Shown piece after piece: positions 1 to 7,872 of a stretch of 64,000 nt of DNA. The notes under the pieces were generated by a model, which was not told where the DNA came from, searched no databases, and worked only from the letters and a program-made list of their open reading frames with translations. Positions within the stretch are counted from its first letter, which is position 1. The number at the start of each line of letters is the position of its first letter. The stretch comes from Bin87 sp026710825. GTDB lineage: Bacteria; Chloroflexota; Dehalococcoidia; Lucifugimonadales; UBA3495. The DNA lies in contig OZ247427.1 in NCBI GenBank assembly GCA_965232815.1, positions 2,728,001 through 2,792,000 of the forward strand. The letters run 5' to 3'. The translations under genes and the position numbers were made by a program.

Positions 1-949
1 GCTCGTTGGCCTTGATGGCGCCGGCCATAATTTCGCTGGCGCTGGCGGAGAATTGGTTCACCAACACCACCAGAGGAATATTCCGGGCATCGCCGCCTCG
101 GTCAGCCTCATGATCGATGCGCTTTCCCTGAGCGTCGATCTCGTAGAGGATCGGCCCGCCATCAAGGAATAATTCGGTAACGTCGATCACTGCGGCAAGC
201 AGGCCTCCGGGATTGTTCCGAAGATCGAGAATGAGGGCGCGTCCGTCGGCATCCTGAAATTCGTCGAGAGCGTCGCGAACTTCCTGCTCGGTGGTATCGG
301 AGAAACTGTACAGCCAAAGGTGGCCGATGCCATCGTCGAGCATCCGGAACGTCGTGCTATCGATGGGTATGCGCCCGCGAGTAACCGTTATGGACACGTT
401 CTCGACACTGTCAGCGTGCCTGACCAGTAGCGTGACGTCGGTACCGCCGGGTCCTCGGATCAAGTTGACCGCTTCGATGAGCGTGAGGTGGTCGATACGC
501 TCACCGTCCACGGCGAGGATGATGTCGCCGGGGCGAATGCCGGCCTCCTCAGCCGGGGCGCCGGGGATTGGTGCGATGACCGTCAAACCCGCTTCAGTGA
601 GGGTAACTCGCGCACCGATACCCTCGAAGAATCCTCGATAACCTTCCTGCTCCCTGGCGTGCTGCTCCGCAGTCAGATACGATGCATGGGGGTCGTCCAG
701 AGAGGCGAGCAGGCCACGGATTGCGCCATCGACCAGTTTGTCCGGTTCTATCGTTCCGTGGTCGACGTGCTCATCGATGAGGATGCCATATGCCTCACCG
801 ATTTTGCTTAGATCGGAAGGGAGTTCGCTGCCCGTCGATGTCGGGGCCATGCCGCGCTGCGAGGCGCCAGAGCATCCCACGACGGCCAAGAGGACGAGCA
901 GCGCGAACAGGAAGACCGTCAACCGTGCGGGTTTGGTATACAGGACCAT
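1..949 (-). CDS. S41-family carboxy-terminal processing protease, lipoprotein (3' end outside window)
   Basis: Reading the minus strand gives a protein starting MVLYTKPARLTVF, with a hydrophobic signal ending in a lipobox (LAVVGC), so it is probably an outer-face lipoprotein. A PDZ domain follows at about residues 100-185 and the tail-specific protease core after it. The catalytic Ser lies in NQFSASASEI near the window edge; the catalytic Lys expected about 25 residues later lies outside. An in-frame upstream ATG at 958 overlaps a TACAAT -10-like sequence, so I prefer the ATG at 949, which would make the mRNA nearly leaderless. The gene is divergent from the HMGS-like gene. The family call is firm; the substrate is unknown. 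Confidence 0.9.
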   Translation of the reverse strand, partial: MVLYTKPARLTVFLFALLVLLAVVGCSGASQRGMAPTSTGSELPSDLSKIGEAYGILIDEHVDHGTIEPDKLVDGAIRGLLASLDDPHASYLTAEQHAREQEGYRGFFEGIGARVTLTEAGLTVIAPIPGAPAEEAGIRPGDIILAVDGERIDHLTLIEAVNLIRGPGGTDVTLLVRHADSVENVSITVTRGRIPIDSTTFRMLDDGIGHLWLYSFSDTTEQEVRDALDEFQDADGRALILDLRNNPGGLLAAVIDVTELFLDGGPILYEIDAQGKRIDHEADRGGDARNIPLVVLVNQFSASASEIMAGAIKANE

Positions 950-975
950 TAGTTGCATTGTAGCATGGGAGTGCG

Positions 976-1005
976 TTGACACCTTTTCCAACGCGCTGAT
1001 AGCAT
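976..1005 (+). promoter_or_regulatory. Candidate sigma-70-type promoter for the HMGS-like/thiolase pair
   Basis: A perfect TTGACA (976-981) is followed 18 bp later by TAGCAT (1000-1005), or 17 bp later by ATAGCA. The same -10 hexamer TAGCAT follows a TTGACA upstream of the DAHP synthase leader at 42092-42120. The predicted start falls about 30 bp before the coding region. Inference from sequence only. Confidence 0.5.
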
Positions 1006-1041
1006 CCCGGACAATCGGGTTCGAAACTTGGAGTGAGCATC

Positions 1042-2475
1042 TTGGCAGGAATCGCCGCATACGGGGCGTACGTTCCACGTTACCGTCTGGGTCCCGGAAC
1101 CGCAGACTGGAACTCGCGTGTGGAGAGGGCGGTGGCGAATTTCGACGAAGACAGCGTCACCATGGCGGTGGCCGCAGGCATCGATTGCCTGAGCGGTCGA
1201 GACCGCCACGCCATCGACGGAATAGTATTCGCGAGTACGACTGCGCCATACGCGGAGAAACAGTGCGCGTCCATCGTGGCCGCCGCCCTGGACCTGCGGC
1301 AAGATATTTTCGCCACCGATGTGTCCAACGTGCTCCGGGCCGGCACCAACGCTATCAAATCAGCGTTGGATGCGGTATCCGCCGGCAGCGCCAAGGAGGT
1401 GTTGGTGGTCGTCGCCGACAGCAGGCAGGGACCACCGCGCGGTGAAACCGAACGGGCCGCCGGTGATGGCGCGGCAGCGTTCGTCATCGCCGCGGACGGC
1501 ACGATAGCCGAAGCCCGAGGCAGCCACTCAATTACCGACAACATGCTGGACCATTGGCGTTCACCGGGAGATCCTTTTGTACGCTCCTGGGAAGACCGAT
1601 TCGCGACTGAGGAAGGTATTGAACGGATCGTTCCCGATGCGGTCAATGGATATTTCCAACGCGCCGGCGTTGTGCCTTCAGACGTCGCCAAGGTCGCTCT
1701 GTACGCACCGGATAGCAGGCGGCACGTTCGATTGGCGCGGCAATTGGGGTTTTCGGAGGAGCAAACAGAGTCTTCGATGTTTGGCACGGTGGGCAATTCC
1801 GGAGCGGCATTCGTGCCGATGTTGTTGGTCAGCGCCCTGGAAACCGCCTCCACCGGGGATTTGCTGCTGGTTGTTTCCTACGGGGACGGCAGCGACGTCC
1901 TGGGTTTCGAGGCGACGGCAGCGATCATGACGGCGCAGCGGCCGGCGATGGGATTGACGGGATGGGTTGAAGCCAAACAATCGCTGGGCAACTATGAGAC
2001 CTACGCCCGGTGGCGCGACGTTTGGACCCTGGACGATGCTTCGCGGCGCCCTTCTGCCGCGTCGCCGTCGGTATCGGCTCTATGGAGAGAGGGGGACAAG
2101 AACGTCCGGTTGTACGGGGGGCGTTGTCGGGCCTGCGGTTACGTCCAATATCCAGCGCAGCGAGTATGCGTGGAATGCCGCGCCAGGGATGATAATGAAC
2201 CAGTGCGCCTGAGTGACAGGGCCGGTGAGCTTTTTACCTACTCAATGGACTACATCGCCGGCGCGGTCGACACGCCTTTGGTGGTGGCAGTGGTCGACTT
2301 TGACGGCGGCGGCCGAGTGCTGTGCATGATGACCGACCGAGAACTGGAAGAAGTGCGAGTGGGGATGCCGGTGGAGATGAGCTTCCGCAAACTGCGGGTG
2401 GTCAACGGCATCCACAATTACTACTGGAAAGCCATACCCAGGCGGACGCCGGCCCCGGTCGTCGTTGCCGCCTGA
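1042..2475 (+). CDS. HMG-CoA synthase-like condensing enzyme fused to a DUF35 zinc-ribbon/OB-fold domain
   Basis: The first 330 or so residues follow the HMG-CoA synthase/KAS III thiolase fold. The last 130 form a DUF35 domain with a zinc ribbon (CRAC, then CVEC, near residues 361-378) and an OB fold. In archaea, separate thiolase, HMGS and DUF35 proteins form one complex that channels acetoacetyl-CoA; here HMGS-like and DUF35 parts are fused and a thiolase follows 16 bp later. The usual nucleophile motif (ACKAGT) reads NVLRAGT, with Leu where Cys is expected, so classical HMGS chemistry is doubtful. Start: a GGAG at 1030-1033 is well spaced for the TTG at 1042 (protein begins MAGIAAYGAYVPR). 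The GTG at 1033 would add three residues but lacks a ribosome site. Confidence 0.85.
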   Translation: MAGIAAYGAYVPRYRLGPGTADWNSRVERAVANFDEDSVTMAVAAGIDCLSGRDRHAIDGIVFASTTAPYAEKQCASIVAAALDLRQDIFATDVSNVLRAGTNAIKSALDAVSAGSAKEVLVVVADSRQGPPRGETERAAGDGAAAFVIAADGTIAEARGSHSITDNMLDHWRSPGDPFVRSWEDRFATEEGIERIVPDAVNGYFQRAGVVPSDVAKVALYAPDSRRHVRLARQLGFSEEQTESSMFGTVGNSGAAFVPMLLVSALETASTGDLLLVVSYGDGSDVLGFEATAAIMTAQRPAMGLTGWVEAKQSLGNYETYARWRDVWTLDDASRRPSAASPSVSALWREGDKNVRLYGGRCRACGYVQYPAQRVCVECRARDDNEPVRLSDRAGELFTYSMDYIAGAVDTPLVVAVVDFDGGGRVLCMMTDRELEEVRVGMPVEMSFRKLRVVNGIHNYYWKAIPRRTPAPVVVAA

Positions 2476-2491
2476 CCAGAGGAGCAGAGCA

Positions 2492-3664
2492 ATGAGTGGG
2501 ATACGCGATAGAGTGGCCGTGGTTGGGATGGGTTGCACGCGATTCGGCGAGCGATGGGACGCGTCGGCGGCTGATCTGATGGTCGAAGCCGCTTACGAGG
2601 CTTACGAGGACTCGGGGCTGGACGCCGACGACATACAGGCAGCGTGGCTGGGGACGGTCAGCAGTTTCCGCACTGGGCAGCCATTAGCCGAGGCTTTGAA
2701 GCTGGACTACATCCCCATCACCCGCGTTGAGAACGCGTGCGCCACCGCGACCGATGCTTTCCGCAACGCGTGCTATGCCGTGGCGGCAGGAGTCTATGAC
2801 ATCGTGCTGGCCATGGGGGTCGAGAAACTCAAGGACAGCGGCTTCTCAGGCTTAGCGATCGCAGCGGGTCCGGGGTCCGATGTTGAGCCGCCCACGCCTC
2901 CTCCGTCGCAGTTTGCCATGGCGGCGACCCGCTATTTCCATCACTACGACATCGATTACGATGACGGGAAACGTACGCTTGCCCAAATCGCGTCCAAAAA
3001 CCACCACAACGGTACTCTGAACTCCAAAGCGCATTTCCAGCGGGAAGTCAGTGAGGACCAGATCATCAACGCTCCGATGATCGCCTGGCCGCTGGGCCTC
3101 TACGACTGTTGCGGGGTGAGCGACGGCGCGGCCGCTGCAATCATAACTACACCTGAAATTGCCCGCACGCTTCGGGACGATTACATCCTGGTGAAAGGCC
3201 TGGGCCTGGCGGTGGGAGCGTTCGGCGTACTGCGCAACGACTGGGATTTCACGCACTTCCCCGAGACGGTCAGGGCCAGCCAAGCAGCATACGAAGAGGC
3301 CGGCATCACCGAACCGCGAGCAGAGATTGACATGGCGATGGTGCACGACTGCTTCACCATCACCGAGTTGATCATCATGGAGGATCTGGGGTTCAGCCCG
3401 CGCGGGCAGGCGAGCGCGGACGTGGCGGACGGCGCGTTTTCGCTGGAAGGCGACTTGCCGGTCAACACCGACGGGGGTCTGAAGTGCTTCGGCCACCCCA
3501 TAGGGGCGAGCGGCATACGCATGATCTACGAGGTCTACAAGCAGATGCAGGGCAAGGCCGGGGGTAGACAATTGCAAAAAGCCGACCTTGGCATCACTCA
3601 CAACCTGGGAGGTCGTCCCGGGTCTTTCACCTGCTCAGTGGCGGTGTTCGGGCGTCCGGATTAG
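2492..3664 (+). CDS. Thiolase-family acyl-CoA acyltransferase (SCP2/archaeal type)
   Basis: 390 residues. The nucleophilic Cys sits in ENACATATDAF and the catalytic His in CFGHPIGASG, and HDCFTITEL matches the third conserved block. The C-terminus (THNLGGRPGSFTCSVAVFG) is that of SCP2-like and archaeal thiolases, not of FadA. The start is the ATG preceded by AGAGGAGC; an alternative upstream frame start would overlap the preceding stop. It follows the DUF35-fused HMGS-like gene and is very probably co-transcribed with it, so the pair may form a thiolase/DUF35 complex. The reaction is acyl-CoA condensation or thiolysis; the substrate is not evident. Confidence 0.9.
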   Translation: MSGIRDRVAVVGMGCTRFGERWDASAADLMVEAAYEAYEDSGLDADDIQAAWLGTVSSFRTGQPLAEALKLDYIPITRVENACATATDAFRNACYAVAAGVYDIVLAMGVEKLKDSGFSGLAIAAGPGSDVEPPTPPPSQFAMAATRYFHHYDIDYDDGKRTLAQIASKNHHNGTLNSKAHFQREVSEDQIINAPMIAWPLGLYDCCGVSDGAAAAIITTPEIARTLRDDYILVKGLGLAVGAFGVLRNDWDFTHFPETVRASQAAYEEAGITEPRAEIDMAMVHDCFTITELIIMEDLGFSPRGQASADVADGAFSLEGDLPVNTDGGLKCFGHPIGASGIRMIYEVYKQMQGKAGGRQLQKADLGITHNLGGRPGSFTCSVAVFGRPD

Positions 3665-3705
3665 ACAGGGCGAATAACGCATCTGATTGAGCGCTGAGAA
3701 TCATG

Positions 3706-3747
3706 CTGGCCGGGGCCCTTAAGGTGGTTCCGGCCAGTTTAATTTTT
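3706..3747 (+). terminator. Intrinsic terminator after the thiolase gene
   Basis: CTGGCCGG (3706-3713) pairs perfectly with CCGGCCAG (3730-3737) and is followed by TTTAATTTTT. The T-rich tail runs into the ribosome site (GGAG) of the next gene, so that gene probably depends on readthrough or on its own promoter. Confidence 0.6.
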
Positions 3748-3757
3748 GGAGCCAGTT

Positions 3758-4144
3758 ATGTTTGGAGCGATCAAAACAGTGGGCGTTTACGTGGAGGATC
3801 AGGCAAAGGCGATAGATTTCTACGTCGGGGTCCTGGGATTCGAAGTGCGGCGCAGGATGCAGATGGGAGCGGACGCAGAATGGGTGGAGGTCGCGCCGCC
3901 CGGGGCTGAAACATGCCTGGTGATCTATCCGCGAGCGTTGATGCCGGACTGGGCGGAACGCAAATCTTCCCTGGTGTTTTACTGTCCCGACGTTCGGGAT
4001 ACAGTTGAGACGTTGGGGGAACGCGGGGTCACAATCGCGATGGAACCTGGGGATTTGCCGTGGGGGACGTTCGCTGCCATTGAGGATCCAGACGGCAATT
4101 GGCTGGGATTGACCGATCAGGAAATCGCTTACGCGTCAGGATAG
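3758..4144 (+). CDS. VOC (glyoxalase/bleomycin-resistance/dioxygenase) family protein
   Basis: 128 residues with the VOC pattern: KTVGVYVEDQAKAIDFYVGVLGFE at the N-terminus, and IEDPDGNWLGLTDQ at the C-terminus carrying the usual metal-site or end-strand Glu/Asn region. One beta-alpha-beta-beta-beta pair is present, as expected for a dimeric single-domain member. The start is the ATG after GGAGCCAGTT; a TTG four codons upstream lies inside that ribosome site. Substrate cannot be assigned. It stands alone between the thiolase terminator and minC. Confidence 0.8.
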   Translation: MFGAIKTVGVYVEDQAKAIDFYVGVLGFEVRRRMQMGADAEWVEVAPPGAETCLVIYPRALMPDWAERKSSLVFYCPDVRDTVETLGERGVTIAMEPGDLPWGTFAAIEDPDGNWLGLTDQEIAYASG

Positions 4145-4351
4145 AACCCGTCAGATCAGGCGTTGGCACTGCGGCGGACAGATGCCGACTATGGCTTACC
4201 CTCCTGCACGGAGGTCGTCCGAACGTCTACGTTTGGCTGGCAGCTTGGCCGGATTTAGACGCATTTTATATAGGTGATTGGGTATAGGACAGCGGTTCAG
4301 GGCCTCCGAAATCGGCCAAAGCCGCACGAACCAACTGAGGCGGTATTCCGG

Positions 4352-4373
4352 CCCACATTGCTATAAATGTGGG
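4352..4373 (+). repeat. Inverted repeat immediately before the minC start
   Basis: CCCACATT (4352-4359) and AATGTGGG (4366-4373) are perfect complements around a GCTATA loop. The right arm contains the ATG at 4367 and abuts the ATG at 4376. It could be an operator or an mRNA hairpin masking the first ATG. The rest of the gap 4145-4351 shows no recognisable gene or tRNA, only an AT-rich patch near 4262-4275. Confidence 0.5.
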
Positions 4374-4375
4374 TG

Positions 4376-5215
4376 ATGGTGGAAAGTGCAACAACCGACC
4401 AAGAGTTGGTCAAGATTTCCGGCCGGGGCGCACTGGTCAATATCAGCGTGGATGACGGCGCTCCGCTGAATGTAGCGTGCAAAACTTTGCGCGATCGCCT
4501 GGCCAGGGACCGGCAACTCTATTCGCACGGCGAGGTCGTGGTCGACATAGGGAAACGGATACTTTCCGAAGACGATCAAGGACGCATCCGGAAAGTAATT
4601 GAGGCTGAATCAGGCCTAACGATCAAGGAGTTTAGGTGCGATCCCAGCGTGTTGGTCCGGGAGCGTCAACGGATCAGTGATTTGATGGATCTGCACTCGA
4701 ACGTGCCCGACCAGATCGATGAGCGGGAGCTTATGGCAAACGCCGAGCCAGCCGCCGCCGATTCGGATATTCCCGGGGATGACGCGAGCGTGGCGGGGGA
4801 TACGCCCAGCACAACGCGTCAAAGCGTGTCAGCGGACATTGTGCGCGGGACATGCCGGGCAGGCGAGGTGCTCAAGTTTCCCGGCAATGTCGTGGTAGTG
4901 GGCAACGTGAACCCCGGGGCCCAGATCATAGCGCAGGGCGACATCCTGGTGTTTGGCGCTTTGCGGGGAACGGCTCACGCCGGAGCGGGCGGGGATTCCA
5001 CGGCAGTGATCCTGGCCATGTCATCCGCGGCGCCACAATTGCGAATCGGAGATTTCCTGGAGGACGAGGACGCGTTGGACAGGATAGCGGGTCGACGCCG
5101 GGACGATTTCGAAGGAAAGCCGATCATCGCCCGCGTGCAGAATCGAGCCGTGCGCGTGTCACCTTATTTGAGAAACCATTCCATCGACCACGGAGGCAAC
5201 CCCAATGAGCGGTAA
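4376..5215 (+). CDS. minC: Septum site-determining protein MinC
   Basis: 279 residues. The N-terminal domain (about 1-105) is the FtsZ-antagonising half. An acidic, Asp/Ala-rich linker follows, and from about residue 155 a C-terminal beta-helix domain begins (VRGTCRAGEVLKFPGN, then VVGNVNPGAQIIAQGDI, then FGALRGTAHAG), the MinC signature that binds MinD. The stop overlaps minD by 11 bp, so the genes are translationally coupled. MinC blocks Z-ring assembly away from mid-cell. The start could instead be the ATG at 4367, inside a perfect inverted repeat; neither has a good ribosome site. Confidence 0.93.
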   Translation: MVESATTDQELVKISGRGALVNISVDDGAPLNVACKTLRDRLARDRQLYSHGEVVVDIGKRILSEDDQGRIRKVIEAESGLTIKEFRCDPSVLVRERQRISDLMDLHSNVPDQIDERELMANAEPAAADSDIPGDDASVAGDTPSTTRQSVSADIVRGTCRAGEVLKFPGNVVVVGNVNPGAQIIAQGDILVFGALRGTAHAGAGGDSTAVILAMSSAAPQLRIGDFLEDEDALDRIAGRRRDDFEGKPIIARVQNRAVRVSPYLRNHSIDHGGNPNER

Positions 5216-6029
5216 GACCATCGTCATGACTTCCGGAAAAGGAGGCGTCGGCAAGACTACCGCCACGGCAAACGTCGGAACGGCGTTGGCTCTGCGTTCC
5301 AACCGGGTGGTGGTCATCGACACCGACATCGGACTACGCAACCTGGACGTGGTGATGGGACTGGAGAACCGCATCGTGTATGACCTGGTGGACGTGGTTG
5401 AGGAGCGTTGTCGAATAGAGCAGGCGTTGATACGTGACAAGCACGCCGGAGAGCTATACCTGGTTGCGGCGGCCCAAACGCGGGACAAAGACTGCATCAC
5501 CGCAGAGCAACTGGTTGACCTCTGTCGGCGGCTGGAGCTGGATTTTGATTACGTGATAGTCGATTGCCCCGCGGGTATCGAGCAGGGATTCCGCAACGCG
5601 ATCGCGGCCGCGCAGGAAGCGCTGGTGGTGACCACGCCAGAGGTGTCGGCGATCCGCGACGCCGACCGGGTCATCGGCTTGCTGCACGCAAGCGACATAC
5701 ATATGGCCAAACTGATCATCAACCGCATCAAGCCGGAGATGGTCCGACAAGGCGACATGCTGGACTCGTCGGATGTGCTGGACATGCTGGCGGTGGATGC
5801 GATTGGCCTGGTGCCCTCGGACGACCGGGTGATCACCTCAACCAACAATGGCACGCCCGTGGTCTATGACACCCAGTCTCCCTCCGGCCGGGAATTCGTG
5901 AGAATCGCCGCGCGCATTGACGGCGAGTACCTGCCGATGATTGATCCAGTCGAGGAGCAGCCGACGTCAATCATGGACAAGGTCCGAACGTTGATGGGCA
6001 TCAATCGCAAAACATCGGCTCATGTTTAG
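5205..6029 (+). CDS. minD: Septum site-determining ATPase MinD
   Basis: 274 residues, usual family size. The deviant Walker A SGKGGVGKTT is at residues 10-19, with signature Lys 12 and Lys 17; the switch region is DTDIGLRNLD and Walker B is VIVDCPAG. The C-terminus (SIMDKVRTLMGINRK) is the amphipathic membrane-targeting helix of MinD. It overlaps minC by 11 bp and minE by 8 bp. ATP-bound MinD dimers recruit MinC to the membrane and are released by MinE. Confidence 0.97.
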   Translation: MSGKTIVMTSGKGGVGKTTATANVGTALALRSNRVVVIDTDIGLRNLDVVMGLENRIVYDLVDVVEERCRIEQALIRDKHAGELYLVAAAQTRDKDCITAEQLVDLCRRLELDFDYVIVDCPAGIEQGFRNAIAAAQEALVVTTPEVSAIRDADRVIGLLHASDIHMAKLIINRIKPEMVRQGDMLDSSDVLDMLAVDAIGLVPSDDRVITSTNNGTPVVYDTQSPSGREFVRIAARIDGEYLPMIDPVEEQPTSIMDKVRTLMGINRKTSAHV

Positions 6030-6312
6030 CATATTCCGAAAAAAACGCGGTCACGGCGGGAGCCCGCGCGACGTCGCGCGGGAAAGGGTGCAGGCAGCCA
6101 TTCGTCGGGACCGGATGGAAGTATCCGCGCCTCAACTCACCGAGTTGCGGGACAACCTGCTGTACACCATTCGGGAACACCTCCCGGTAGCGCCGGAATT
6201 TACGGAATTTCGCCTGCAACGAGACGGGGATGAAGTCTTTCTGGTCTCCCGGGTGAGGTTGGAAAGCCGAACCTGCCGACAGTCGCACCCCCGGCGGCAC
6301 GTTGCCGTTTGA
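6022..6312 (+). CDS. minE: Cell division topological specificity factor MinE
   Basis: 96 residues, typical length. It starts with a short amphipathic membrane-targeting segment (MFSIFRKK). The MinD-interacting helix/strand (SPRDVARERVQAAIRRDR) follows, then the dimerising topological domain (LTELRDNLLYTIREHLPV and REGDEVFLVSRV-like strands). It overlaps minD by 8 bp. With MinC and MinD it completes a full oscillating Min system, which stimulates MinD ATPase and restricts division to mid-cell. Confidence 0.9.
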   Translation: MFSIFRKKRGHGGSPRDVARERVQAAIRRDRMEVSAPQLTELRDNLLYTIREHLPVAPEFTEFRLQRDGDEVFLVSRVRLESRTCRQSHPRRHVAV

Positions 6313-6336
6313 CCCTCCTAGCGCGTGGGTTATAAT
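6309..6336 (+). promoter_or_regulatory. Promoter for the MFS transporter gene
   Basis: TTGACC (6309-6314), 16 bp, then a perfect TATAAT (6331-6336). The -35 overlaps the minE stop codon. The downstream gene starts at 6407 after an AGGAG ribosome site. Confidence 0.6.
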
Positions 6337-6406
6337 GCGGCGATACCCCGCGTGAGTTGCTGCCCTGTTAGCGTGAGCGGCGACCGGGTCAGGCAGGAGT
6401 TTCATA

Positions 6407-7807
6407 ATGGCCACGGCTCCAGAACGGCAGCGCGGTTACCTGGGCAGGAAGGCCTACAGGTTCCTAGCTGCACTCGTGTTCAGGGATTTCCGATTCCTGG
6501 CCCTGGCATCCCTGAGCAGCGGCAGCGGCGCGTGGGCGCTGATCGTAGCGCGCGGCGCATGGGTGTTCAGCATCCCGGCATTGCAAGAGACGTGGGGATT
6601 ATGGGTGGGGCTCATCACGTTTGCAGCGATGTCTCCCAGGTTCTTTGCCACGCCGTTCATCGGGTACCTGGCAGACCGGGTGACCCGCAAAACGCTGCTG
6701 CAATGGGTGTACGCGCTGCAACTCGCCCAGGCTTCGGTGATGGCGGTCCTGGTGATGATCGGGATCGACAATCCATGGTATGTGGTGGCGCTTGCCGTGA
6801 TCAACGGCACGCTGCGGGCCACTCAACAGACCGCGGCGCAATCAGTGACTCCCAACCTGGTTGACCGAGAACGGCTGCCGAACGCGGTGGCGTTGAACGA
6901 GGCGATGCAGCAGGGATCGCGCGCCGTAGGGCCGGCCATCCTGCTGGCGGTTTCGATATTTGTGGGTGGAGGCGCGATTTTCCAGGCGGGCGGAGCGTCA
7001 TTCTCGATTCAGAACCTGGTGTTTACCATCGGCACATCGGCCGTGGTTTTCTGGGCGTGCGCAGTGTTCTACCTGGTTGCCCTGTTTGCAGCGCTCAACA
7101 TCAGAACGGTTTCGAGCGGCGTTATCGACCGCAACAGGAGCTTCTGGTCCAACACCGCGGCGGGGTTCGTGTATTCCTACACAACGCCACTGGTGTTTGG
7201 AATCATCCTGATGGCGCTGGCGCATTGCGTGCTGGTGATGTCTTTTGAATCGATGCTTCCGCCTCTGGCGCTGGAAAAGTTGTCCGCCGACGGAGTGACG
7301 TTCAACCAGAACGACGTGTACGCTCTGATGTCGGCGCTGGGCATCGGTGCGTTGCTGTCGTCCGTGTTCGTCGGCGGCATAGTGAGCCATCTCACGAGGG
7401 GACGCGTGTTCCTGCTGCTGGGATTTACCAGCAGCCTGACGCCGATAGGTCTGGGTCTATCGTCCCAAACCGGGATATCCGTCATTGCTGCGGTGTTGAT
7501 GGGTCTGGGAACCTCGGGGTTCATGACCATCACGCACACGGTGATTCACTCGGTGGTGCCGGACGAGATCAGGGGCAGAGTGGCATCGGTGTACTCGATG
7601 CACGTGGGTGGCAGCATGGCTTTCGCCAACCTGCTCTATGGAGCGTTGGCGGACCATTGGCGAGCGGGTCTGATCATGGCCGTGGCTGGCGCTGCGTTCA
7701 CGTTGGTGGTGGTAGGGACACTGGTGGGAAGCGGGTTCTGGCGTGGGATATTCTTCCGAGGCGAAGCCCGACCCGTGGCGGCCGCAAGTCCGGCTGGAGC
7801 CGACTGA
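6407..7807 (+). CDS. Major facilitator superfamily transporter (EntS/MFS_3-like)
   Basis: 466 residues with about 12 predicted membrane segments. The MFS loop motif between TM2 and TM3 reads GYLADRVTRKTLL, close to the consensus GxLaDrxGrkxxl. The N-terminal RDFRFLALASLSSGSGAWA and internal QSVTPNLVDRERLPNAVALNEAMQQG blocks are typical of the enterobactin-exporter-like MFS_3 group. ATG preceded by AGGAG. Probably an inner-membrane drug or metabolite exporter; the substrate cannot be read from sequence. It has its own promoter after minE. Confidence 0.88.
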   Translation: MATAPERQRGYLGRKAYRFLAALVFRDFRFLALASLSSGSGAWALIVARGAWVFSIPALQETWGLWVGLITFAAMSPRFFATPFIGYLADRVTRKTLLQWVYALQLAQASVMAVLVMIGIDNPWYVVALAVINGTLRATQQTAAQSVTPNLVDRERLPNAVALNEAMQQGSRAVGPAILLAVSIFVGGGAIFQAGGASFSIQNLVFTIGTSAVVFWACAVFYLVALFAALNIRTVSSGVIDRNRSFWSNTAAGFVYSYTTPLVFGIILMALAHCVLVMSFESMLPPLALEKLSADGVTFNQNDVYALMSALGIGALLSSVFVGGIVSHLTRGRVFLLLGFTSSLTPIGLGLSSQTGISVIAAVLMGLGTSGFMTITHTVIHSVVPDEIRGRVASVYSMHVGGSMAFANLLYGALADHWRAGLIMAVAGAAFTLVVVGTLVGSGFWRGIFFRGEARPVAAASPAGAD

Positions 7808-7872
7808 CCACGCCGTTTAGACTCAGCGCAACTTATAAGAACTTCCGCTTTCCTGCGCATGCAGGGGAATAG

